Shown here: positions 52,404 to 59,477 of the stretch, piece by piece
Numbering within the stretch: the first letter of the stretch is position 1
Layout of the letters: each line of letters opens with the position of its first letter
DNA from: Oceaniferula marina
GTDB taxonomy: Bacteria; Verrucomicrobiota; Verrucomicrobiia; Verrucomicrobiales; Akkermansiaceae
DNA: 64,000 bases
Assembly (NCBI RefSeq): GCF_013391475.1
Contig: NZ_JACBAZ010000002.1
Span: 550,706 to 614,705, forward strand
Reading direction: 5' to 3'
Notes under the pieces: generated by a model
Databases searched by the model: none
The model's input: the letters and a program-made list of their open reading frames with translations, nothing else
Told to the model about the DNA's origin: nothing
Translations under genes and position numbers: made by a program

Positions 52404-52621
52404 AAACCATTCTCCCGGTTATTTTATCGGAATGGACAAAGAGTTAAGAGCTAGATCTGGAAGCTGGTCAGCGTAGCTGATGGGAATGAAAAGCGGCATT
52501 TCTTTGGCTGGATTTCGGCGTTTTTCCTCAGTCATGGTGCCCGCACCAGTCCTTCGTCATTCCTTGATAAAAAACAAAATCAGCTCGAAAATACTACCAG
52601 TTACTTTTCCTCATTGGTATT
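52404..52621 (+). repeat. Palindromic intergenic element, family 1, variant B
   Basis: Left end ACCATTCTCCCGG, right end TTGGTATTA. The apex is TGGTG-CCCG-CACCA (52535-52548), followed by GTCCTTCGTC and preceded by CCTCAGTC. The middle pairs less perfectly (GCTGGATTT with AAAATCAGC). It shares apex flanks with variant C and outer ends with variant A, so it links the two. Confidence 0.75.
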
Positions 52622-52875
52622 AAGTCGGAATCTCTCGTATCGGTACCAGTCTGAAGAAATCAGATGGCCAAGCCGTATGGTCTATCCGTTGGTCAATGAG
52701 TGTGGAAAGTTGGAGCATCTGTATACTGAGGTTGTGCGTGATGTGATGTAGAAATTGCGTTGGGATTGGGAGAGGAAAATGAGAAGAGGAGAATGAATCT
52801 GCGTGAGCGATCATGCGAATGCATATTGCGATCTTCTTCACTTGATCTCGATGATTCTCTGTGTTTGAATGCAGT
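52622..52875 (+). other. Intergenic stretch, possible decayed coding remnant
   Basis: The 254 bp between the element and the next gene carry no intact gene. Plus frame 3 is open from about 52624 to a TAG near 52750 and reads like protein (SYRYQSEEIRWPSRMVYP, then LVNECGKLEHLYTEVVRDVM). It lacks a start and may be the end of a gene disrupted by the palindromic element. The family is not recognised. The remainder holds nothing identifiable. Confidence 0.3.
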
Positions 52876-53181
52876 ATGAATGCAAGCGATTTGGCGTATG
52901 CTGCAGCACGTGGGGGGACCCCTCCGACCGGTGTGTCGGAGGAGGTAAAAGCATTATGGTTGGCTCGTTCCGGGAGATGGAATGCAGCACACGACTTATG
53001 CCAGGATGTAGATACCCCGGAAGCTGCCTGGGTGCATGCGCATTTGCACCGGGTGAAGGGTGATCTGGATAATGCCGGATACTGGTATGACCGGGCAGGA
53101 AAAACCCAGCCGGACGGTCAAGCCGGGCTGGGTGAAGAGTGGATGGAGATCACTGAGGCTTTGTTGGATCGCCAGTCCTGA
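52876..53181 (+). CDS. Small TPR-like conserved protein of unknown function
   Basis: 101 aa from ATG 52876. It contains VSEEVKALWLARSGRWNAAHDLC, WVHAHLHRVKGDLDNAGYWYDRAG and EEWMEITEALL, matching a widespread small cytosolic protein family in proteobacteria and others with one or two TPR-like helical hairpins. The function of the family is not established. Monocistronic; it ends 3 bp before the convergent gene stop. Confidence 0.8.
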   Translation: MNASDLAYAAARGGTPPTGVSEEVKALWLARSGRWNAAHDLCQDVDTPEAAWVHAHLHRVKGDLDNAGYWYDRAGKTQPDGQAGLGEEWMEITEALLDRQS

Positions 53182-53184
53182 GCA

Positions 53185-53946
53185 TTACGGTTTCAGGACT
53201 TTGGCAAATGCTTTCCAGACCTCGATGGTTTCCTCGATGAGCTTTTCGTGTTCGCGGTCGCTGATTTTGCCATCTTTTTTGGCAGTGTCTTCTTTTTTCT
53301 CCAGGCTGTCGAGGTGGCGGCGTAAGGTGGCTGCCTGGCCTTTGCTGGCTGTTTTGCTATCGACGGCGAAGCGGTAGAGTTCCTCCATATGAACCTGGCG
53401 TTCATTGACCTTGGGGGTGAGGATGTCGGGGTTGACCTTGCTTTCACGGGCTTCGGCGATGCGTTTGCCGAGGGCGCGTTGTTTGGCTGCGATGGTGGCG
53501 GCGTCTTCGGCATTCAGGGTGCCGTCTTCACCTTGTAGCTCCTTGGCTTGTTCTCCGATGGCGAGCAGTTCATCGACGGCATCTCGGCCAAGTTGTTCAC
53601 TGATCCGGTCTTCAACCAGGTTATGACGAATCATCGAGTAGACTTTAACGTGCCCTTGGCGCAATTCGTGGTTTTTCTGGTCGTAATATCCCGCTCCTCC
53701 GATGGTGAGGCGTTTGTGGGCTGCAATTTTATCACGGATGACGCCGAGTTCGGCCAGATCGAATCCACGGTCATGTGCTCTGGCACCTGGCTTGCCCTTG
53801 CCGCCATGGCCTTTTCCTCCTTTGTTCCCTTTACCATTACGTTGTGCTTCGGCATCGCTGATGCCGAGTGTGAAACAGGAAAGGGCGATACCGGTGGCGA
53901 GGGCGAGTGTATTGCCGTTACGAATGTTGTATGTGTTGTTTTTCAT
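53185..53946 (-). CDS. Secreted EF-hand-like protein of unknown function
   Basis: Signal peptide (NTLALATGIALSCFTLGISDAEA) from ATG 53946. A Gly/Lys-rich patch follows (GKGNKGGKGHGGKGKPG), then a helical domain. Two EF-hand-like loops can be read (GEDGTLNAEDAATIAAKQ and KKDGKISDREHEKLIEE). The frame continues 88 codons upstream, but that part crosses the bactofilin terminator and is not coding. Probably a calcium-binding exported protein. Neighbour of the bactofilin gene on the same strand but separated by a terminator. Confidence 0.7.
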   Translation of the reverse strand: MKNNTYNIRNGNTLALATGIALSCFTLGISDAEAQRNGKGNKGGKGHGGKGKPGARAHDRGFDLAELGVIRDKIAAHKRLTIGGAGYYDQKNHELRQGHVKVYSMIRHNLVEDRISEQLGRDAVDELLAIGEQAKELQGEDGTLNAEDAATIAAKQRALGKRIAEARESKVNPDILTPKVNERQVHMEELYRFAVDSKTASKGQAATLRRHLDSLEKKEDTAKKDGKISDREHEKLIEETIEVWKAFAKVLKP

Positions 53947-54027
53947 AGTTAGGTTTACTGGGTTGTGGGGATGTAAACCATCGTTTACGGCGGAAGTTGC
54001 GAAAAAAAAAGCCAGAGTGCGGGGCAC

Positions 54028-54057
54028 AAAAAAACCGAGGTCGGTAAGACCCCGGTT
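54028..54057 (-). terminator. Intrinsic terminator after the bactofilin gene
   Basis: On the minus strand AACCGGGGTC and GACCTCGGTT pair across a 5-nt loop and are followed by seven T. Located about 50 bp after the bactofilin stop. Confidence 0.85.
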
Positions 54058-54104
54058 ACTTGAACGTGCGTTGAGCGTCTGGACGCTCGTCAGATCGGCA
54101 AGCC

Positions 54105-54425
54105 TTAGCCTCCGATTTCTGTTCGGCCTGACAGGACAGCGCCTTCCTCCATGCTGAGCATTTTGGTTTTGATATCGCCGTCGAGTTTGGAATTGGTTTT
54201 CAGCTCGCATCGCTCGGAAGTGATGGTGCCTTTGACTTTACCGAAAAGTTTGACTTCCCCCGCTTGGACGTCGCCGTCGACTTGGGCATTTTCACCAATG
54301 GTTACTTTGCCTTTGTCAGAAATGATTTCGCCTTCGATTTTCCCATCAATGACCATGTCATTGGTAAACTTGATAGAACCTTTGATTTCGATTCCATTCG
54401 CAAGAACATTGGTTGCATTCGCCAT
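54105..54425 (-). CDS. Bactofilin (polymer-forming cytoskeletal protein)
   Basis: 106 aa, starting MANATNVLANGIEIKGSIKF at ATG 54425. The bactofilin beta-helix has short regular turns with Gly and hydrophobic positions (DMVIDGKIEGEI, GKVTIGENAQVDGDVQAGEVKLFGK, VKGTITSERCELKTNSKLDGDI). It polymerises into filaments that position cell-envelope enzymes. The open frame runs further upstream (to 54761) but there reads through the preceding gene and is not used. It lies between envelope protease-like genes and PBP genes, fitting an envelope role. Confidence 0.92.
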   Translation of the reverse strand: MANATNVLANGIEIKGSIKFTNDMVIDGKIEGEIISDKGKVTIGENAQVDGDVQAGEVKLFGKVKGTITSERCELKTNSKLDGDIKTKMLSMEEGAVLSGRTEIGG

Positions 54426-54514
54426 AACGGAGGGGACTTTGCACGACTGGCTAAGGATGGCAATCAAACAATTCAAAAATTTGCCGTGCGTGGGAACGGA
54501 GTGGCCGCGTAAAT

Positions 54515-55729
54515 CTATTCCTCCAGTGGGATGGCGCGTGGAGGGCGTGGCGAGTAGCGGCGAGGGTAGCCGGACCGGCCGCTGCCTCGGGCTTGATTTG
54601 GGGTCTGGCGTGCCGTGTAGTTCCGGGTGGGTTGGCTCGCCTTGGTTTTGAGCAGCTCGCTGATGGTGTGGGCAGGGATGATGAAGGTTTTGATCCGGCT
54701 TCCGCGGGCGATGATGATGCCGACGGTTTGGCCGTCGAGGTTGACCACGGGACCGCCGCATTCGTTGGTGTAGTCGTCCCGTGGGTCTCCGGGCGTTTCA
54801 TTGTATTGGATTTTCATGTCCGATTGGATGACACTGGGGAACCCGTGCCGGATCCGGTTGGGGGCGGCGCCCATTTGTTGCATTTCATTCAGGCGTTGGC
54901 GGGGGAAGCGACTGGGGTCGAGTTCGCTTGGGCGCGAGCCGAGGACGACCTTGGTGCTGGCTTTTTGTTTTCCCCGGAGGTAGTCGACTTGAATCCTGGT
55001 TCCCGGTTCGAGGCGCTGCAGGGTGTTGCGGATTTCGGTGGCTCCTTTGAATCGCTCTTTATCGATGGAGGTAATGATATCTCCCTGACGGAGGCCGGCT
55101 CGGGAGGCCGGGGATTGTGGCTCCACGCGGTCGAGTCTGGTGCCGAGCGAGGAACTTTTTTCGCTCATCAGGACGCCGAGAAAGGCTTTGTCTGTTTCGC
55201 GCAGACTTCGTTCTTTGACACTGACCACGCCGAGGGCGAGCAGGCCGTTGCTGGCATCCGCTGCGGCCAGAAACTCACCGATGTCAGGGGTGGCGGCATG
55301 GTTGAGAGAAAGCGGGGTGAGTTTCAGGTCGGTTTTGAGGACCGCGAGGTCATATTCCGGATAAATGCCGATGAGTTCCGTCCAGTGATATTTTTCATTG
55401 GGGGCGATGACTTTGAGGCGCTTGTGGTAGTAAGCGATTTCGCTCCACTTGGTGAGAATGATGTTTTGTTTGCTTTTCGGGTCACGGACCACGGTGCCGT
55501 ATGAAATGCGCTGGTTTTTGTAGCTGAGGACAACGGTACTTTGGGAGGCCTTGCTGATGACCGGACGTGCCGCGTGGTAGAGTCGCTTGGCCTGGCCAGA
55601 GAGCGTGCGTTTTTGTTCCGCTGTCAGGCTGTCCAAGGGGTCGGGCATCTGGAGCCCTCGTTGGGCCAGAACAGGCAAGCTGAGAGTCAGGCTGAGCGAG
55701 GATAGGAAAATGAGCGTCGGGAACTTCAT
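54515..55729 (-). CDS. S1C protease-like protein with inserted PDZ and altered triad (probable pseudoprotease)
   Basis: Signal peptide MKFPTLIFLSSLSLTLSLPVLA. The first barrel is at about 55-150: the catalytic His loop reads ILTKWSEI (residues 91-98) without His, while Asp127 is kept in EYDLAVLK. A PDZ domain lies at about 183-265 (VEPQSPASRAGLRQGDIITSIDKERF), before the second barrel. The nucleophile motif near residue 324 reads NECGGPVVNLDG, Cys instead of Ser. PDZ between the two barrels is unusual; DegP-type proteins carry it at the C-terminus. Probably a periplasmic binding or scaffold protein. Just upstream of the ATG lies an octamer array. Confidence 0.8.
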   Translation of the reverse strand: MKFPTLIFLSSLSLTLSLPVLAQRGLQMPDPLDSLTAEQKRTLSGQAKRLYHAARPVISKASQSTVVLSYKNQRISYGTVVRDPKSKQNIILTKWSEIAYYHKRLKVIAPNEKYHWTELIGIYPEYDLAVLKTDLKLTPLSLNHAATPDIGEFLAAADASNGLLALGVVSVKERSLRETDKAFLGVLMSEKSSSLGTRLDRVEPQSPASRAGLRQGDIITSIDKERFKGATEIRNTLQRLEPGTRIQVDYLRGKQKASTKVVLGSRPSELDPSRFPRQRLNEMQQMGAAPNRIRHGFPSVIQSDMKIQYNETPGDPRDDYTNECGGPVVNLDGQTVGIIIARGSRIKTFIIPAHTISELLKTKASQPTRNYTARQTPNQARGSGRSGYPRRYSPRPPRAIPLEE

Positions 55730-55736
55730 GGTTTTT

Positions 55737-55880
55737 GGGAAGTCGGGAAGTCGGGAAGTTGGGAAGTTGGGAAGTCTGGAAGTCTGGAAGTCTGGAAGTC
55801 TGGAAGTCTGGAAGTTGGGAAGTTGGGAAGTCGGGAAGTCGGGAAGTCGGGAAGTCGGGAAGTCGGGAAGTCGGGAAGTT
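55737..55880. repeat. Octamer tandem array, 18 units of GGGAAGTC/T
   Basis: Eighteen units of 8 bp (GGGAAGTC with variants GGGAAGTT and TGGAAGTC) fill almost the whole 156-bp gap between two protease-like genes. The array stops 7 bp before the ATG of the downstream gene (minus strand), in its 5' untranslated region, leaving no purine-rich ribosome-binding site there. Variant units occur in blocks, suggesting expansion by slippage. Confidence 0.95.
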
Positions 55881-55885
55881 GGGGG

Positions 55886-56869
55886 TTATTGGAGGTCGCC
55901 TTTGCGGCCGATGGTGACATTGCGGGTCAGGCTGTCTTCGCCACGAGTGACTCGAATTTTGACGGTGTCACCTGGTTTGAATTGGAAAATGATGGCGCTG
56001 AGCCGCCGTTGGTTGCGGATTTCGTTGCCATTGATGCTGCGGATGATGTCTCCTCCTCTCAGGCCGGCTTTGAATGCGGGGCCTCCTTTGATGACGTTGG
56101 TGATGACGACGCCGCCGTTGCGGGAGTGCGCGGTAAAGATCCCGATAACCGGGTTGTCAGGGTCGTCTAAGCTGCTGGAGCCCAGGCGGCCCCAGGTTTC
56201 GCCGCTTTTGAGTTTGTCCCAGTCTTTACGGAAGCCATCGATACCGGAGTGGTTGTTGATTTTGTGGGAATAGCCGATCGATGAATGGATCGCAATCACC
56301 CGGCCTTGAAGGTCGAACAGCGGGCCGCCACTGTCACCGCCAATCAGAGTGCAGTCGGTATTGATAAAGCCCTGACGGTCAGTGGAAATGACACGCCCAA
56401 AGCGGACGGGTGGTGTGCGAACCGGGTCATACCCGCCGGCATGGCCGAGCGCGATCACCGGATCACCGGTTTTGAGTTTGCCTGAGTGGCCGATCGGAGC
56501 GTAGGGCCACGGTCCTTTGTCTGTAATCTGAATCATGGCCGCATCCCGGGTGTAGTTGGCACCGAGAACTTTTCCTTTCGCCTGCGAGCCGTCGGGGAAG
56601 ATGACCGTCATTTCCTCCGCTCCGCGGACCACATGGCCGGCGGTGAGGATCAGACCGTCTTTGCTGACAATGACGCCGCTGCCCGAGGCTCCGTTTTTGG
56701 CAGAGAAGACGGACACCGTGGCAGGCATGACCTTTTTACTGACCTGCTTGATGTTGGCTTGAAGCGATTTCAGGTCGGACAGGCTGAGAATGGGGTCGGG
56801 AGCTCCCCAGCCTGAAGCAGTCAAGCTGGCGATTGCGGTAAGGGTGATGGCAGAGAGACGGAAGCTCAT
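55886..56869 (-). CDS. Secreted S1C serine protease with C-terminal PDZ (DegP/HtrA-like)
   Basis: Signal peptide from ATG 56869 (MSFRLSAITLTAIASLTASGWG). The triad is intact: His79 in LTAGHVVRG, Asp109 in TRDAAMI, Ser180 in GGDSGGPLFDLQGRV. The PDZ domain is at about 240-327 (PAFKAGLRGGDIIRSINGNEIR). A periplasmic quality-control protease by family. It is the active paralogue of the next gene downstream, which has lost the triad. A frame to 56911 exists but adds a basic leader only. Confidence 0.93.
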   Translation of the reverse strand: MSFRLSAITLTAIASLTASGWGAPDPILSLSDLKSLQANIKQVSKKVMPATVSVFSAKNGASGSGVIVSKDGLILTAGHVVRGAEEMTVIFPDGSQAKGKVLGANYTRDAAMIQITDKGPWPYAPIGHSGKLKTGDPVIALGHAGGYDPVRTPPVRFGRVISTDRQGFINTDCTLIGGDSGGPLFDLQGRVIAIHSSIGYSHKINNHSGIDGFRKDWDKLKSGETWGRLGSSSLDDPDNPVIGIFTAHSRNGGVVITNVIKGGPAFKAGLRGGDIIRSINGNEIRNQRRLSAIIFQFKPGDTVKIRVTRGEDSLTRNVTIGRKGDLQ

Positions 56870-57069
56870 GGAGAGTGGAGATGATCTTTTTTTGCGGAGG
56901 AAGAATCGCACATAATCGCAATTCCGCTACTCTTTTTTCAATGCCTGGGCTGGTCGAACTGGTTTTTTTGAGGTAGGATCGTCGTTCACCCCGCCTTTGT
57001 ATTGTTACGATGGAGGTGGACCAAATACCAATCGGAAGAGACAATCACTCATCGAATTTATCAATCACC

Positions 57070-59427
57070 ATGGCAGGCCGGAAAACAAGTGCACGATCAA
57101 AAGCCGGATCGAGGGCGGGAGCCCGCAAATCGGCGAAAAAATCGGCACGGAGGCCGGCGCGGCGTGGTGCTGCGGCGAAAAAAAAGCAGGCGCCTCGAAA
57201 GAAGCGTAGTTTTACCTACACCCTGCTTTTCTGGCCATTTCGTTTGATGGCCTATTTTACGCGGAACATGCATCCCATCGTGCGTTGGCCGTTGCGTGCT
57301 GTCGGGTCGGTGGTCTTGATGGGGGTGTTTGTGGCTGCGGTGGTGGCGGCGATTTACATGCTCCGATCGGTTCCGTATGATTTGGATAAGGTTTCCCAGA
57401 TGCCTGCCCGGACTTTGGTCTATGCCCGGGATGGTAAAACTGAGCTCGGACGTTTGCATGGAGATAACCGCTATATTGTTCAATATGATCAGGTTTCTCC
57501 ACATTTTTGTGAAGCCTTGATTGCCCGTGAGGATTCCAGGTTTTACCGACATTTCGGAGTGGATGTAATCGGTCTGGTGCGGGCTACGGTGGAGAACGTC
57601 AAGCGTCGGCGACTGGCACAGGGGGGATCCACCCTGAGCATTCAACTGGCGGAAAACACGTATTTTCAACCTGAGACGAGCAGGAACAAACCGACTTGGA
57701 AACTCCTCGACCAGAAATTCATGGAGATGGCTCTGGCTGTGCGGATTGAGCTGGGGTACTCGAAGGAGGAAATTCTCGAGCACTACATGAACCGGATTTT
57801 CTGGGGTCATACAATCCGTGGGGTGGAAGCCGCCTCAAGAGCCTATTTTGAAAAGCCGGCGAGTCGCCTCAGTTTGTCGGAGGCTGCGATGTTGGCGGGT
57901 ATTATCCGGGGGCCAAACGCCTTCTCTCCTTTTCGCAATATTGAAAAGGCAACCCAGGAGCGGGATGTGACCCTGGGGAGGATGGTGTATAATGACTACA
58001 TCACTCAGGAGGAGGCGGACCGGGCGAAGGCCGAACCTCTGCGAGTGCGACCTAAAAATAGGAGGATCGTGCTCGATACTTATGTGATGGATGCCGTGAG
58101 GCGTGAGTTGGATCGTATTCTCGAGCAAGAAAACATCGAGTCCGGAGGACTGACGGTGATTACGACTGTGGACCACACGATCCAACGGGCCGCCGAGCTT
58201 TCTCTGGACCGGAAATTAACCGCCGTTGAAAACCGGGCGGGGTACCGGCACCAGACGCGTAAGCAGTGGCTACAGAAACCGGCAGGTCGCAGGGGGACCC
58301 CGAAGTATGTGCAAGGAGCCTGCGTCGTGATCGAAAATAAAACTGGGGCCGTCATTGCCGTGGTGGGAGGGCGTAGTGCGGATGAGTCAAAATATAACCG
58401 CGCCATTCAGGCGGAACGACAGATTGGTTCGATTTTCAAACCTTTCGTGTATTTAACCGCTGTGAATAACGGGATGATGCCCCAGACCTGGATCAAGGAC
58501 AGCCGGATTGTGCCAGGTGAGATCCGGGGAGCTCCGAGGTCGTGGTCTCCGGGGAACTCCGACGGCACATTCGGGTCGTATATCACAATGGAAGATGCTC
58601 TGGTGAGGTCGCGAAATACGGCATCGGTCCGGGTGGGGAATTATGCTGGAATTGAACGGGTGCAGCAGACCGCCGAGGATGTTGGGTTTATCGATGGTTT
58701 TCCGGCGACCCCTTCATCGTATCTAGGTTCTTGGGAAGCTACGCCATGGCAGGTGGCCAGCGCGTACACGGTGTTCCCGAACAATGGTGAATGGTATCGC
58801 CCTTATATTATTCAAGAGATCAGAAATTCGGATGGTGAGCGTGTCTGGCCATCCGGGAGTGATTCCGGTAAGCTGGTGGTGAGTGCAGCTCAGCGAGGTG
58901 CCTCCTGGAGTGTTGCGAAGGTGCTTCAACAGGTTGTTGAGCGAGGCACCGCCAGGGTGATTCGGAACCAGGGCTTTGCTGCACCCTGTGCCGGTAAGAC
59001 GGGAACCACGGATAGTTACAAGGATGCGTGGTTTGCCGGCTACACAAGTTCACTGACCTGTGCGGTATGGGTCGGGATGGATCGTCCTCAAACGATTATT
59101 AACCGTGGTTATGGTTCCACGCTGGCGGCTCCGATCTGGACGGATGTGATGAAGACGGCCTCGCGGCTGGGTTACCCTGCGGAACAATTTGGATTGGTCC
59201 CTTTGACCTCGGCTGAGCTTTGTCGTTGGTCATCCGGGAGATCCACTGCGGGTTGTCGCAGTCAGGGGACATCGTATATGGCTTTGGTTCCCGAGGATAT
59301 TGCGCCAGCACCAAATCATTACTGTGTCGTGCATCCGTTGAGAGCCCTTGCTCCGAACCGGGGGGGGAGACGGGCGGCACCCAGGGCTGTGCCCGTGGCA
59401 CCCAGGGCGGTCCCGATTGACGATTGA
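57070..59427 (+). CDS. Class A penicillin-binding protein (GT51 + transpeptidase)
   Basis: ATG 57070 (MAGRKT). The first ~45 residues are very basic, Lys/Arg/Ala/Ser-rich and histone-H1-like, followed by a single TM (about 82-103). GT51 domain: ALIAREDSRFYRHFG, RATVENVKRRRLAQGGSTLSIQLAENTYF, KEEILEHYMNRIFWG. The transpeptidase domain has SXXK as SIFK (Ser454), SRN in ALVRSRNTASVRVG, and KTG in PCAGKTGTTDSYKDAWFAGYT. It polymerises and cross-links peptidoglycan. Cytosolic basic tail, periplasmic enzyme domains. The next gene is a related protein 50 bp away. Confidence 0.93.
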   Translation: MAGRKTSARSKAGSRAGARKSAKKSARRPARRGAAAKKKQAPRKKRSFTYTLLFWPFRLMAYFTRNMHPIVRWPLRAVGSVVLMGVFVAAVVAAIYMLRSVPYDLDKVSQMPARTLVYARDGKTELGRLHGDNRYIVQYDQVSPHFCEALIAREDSRFYRHFGVDVIGLVRATVENVKRRRLAQGGSTLSIQLAENTYFQPETSRNKPTWKLLDQKFMEMALAVRIELGYSKEEILEHYMNRIFWGHTIRGVEAASRAYFEKPASRLSLSEAAMLAGIIRGPNAFSPFRNIEKATQERDVTLGRMVYNDYITQEEADRAKAEPLRVRPKNRRIVLDTYVMDAVRRELDRILEQENIESGGLTVITTVDHTIQRAAELSLDRKLTAVENRAGYRHQTRKQWLQKPAGRRGTPKYVQGACVVIENKTGAVIAVVGGRSADESKYNRAIQAERQIGSIFKPFVYLTAVNNGMMPQTWIKDSRIVPGEIRGAPRSWSPGNSDGTFGSYITMEDALVRSRNTASVRVGNYAGIERVQQTAEDVGFIDGFPATPSSYLGSWEATPWQVASAYTVFPNNGEWYRPYIIQEIRNSDGERVWPSGSDSGKLVVSAAQRGASWSVAKVLQQVVERGTARVIRNQGFAAPCAGKTGTTDSYKDAWFAGYTSSLTCAVWVGMDRPQTIINRGYGSTLAAPIWTDVMKTASRLGYPAEQFGLVPLTSAELCRWSSGRSTAGCRSQGTSYMALVPEDIAPAPNHYCVVHPLRALAPNRGGRRAAPRAVPVAPRAVPIDD

Positions 59428-59477
59428 CAAGCCTCGACCCGTGCAGCTGCTCGGAGTCGTGAAAAACCAAGCGATAG

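Noticed and set aside
53947-54210. 88-codon N-terminal extension of the EF-hand-like protein
   Set aside because: It crosses the bactofilin terminator and is low-complexity; the signal peptide begins at 53946.
54426-54761. 112-codon N-terminal extension of bactofilin
   Set aside because: It lies antisense-free but out of frame inside the 3' end of the S1C-like gene and is Arg/His/Pro-rich, typical of a shadow frame.
55726-55920. ORF across the octamer array (repeated Pro-Asp-Phe-Pro-Thr-Ser)
   Set aside because: The array is intergenic, the frame starts in the end of one gene and ends in the next, and there is no upstream signal for translation.
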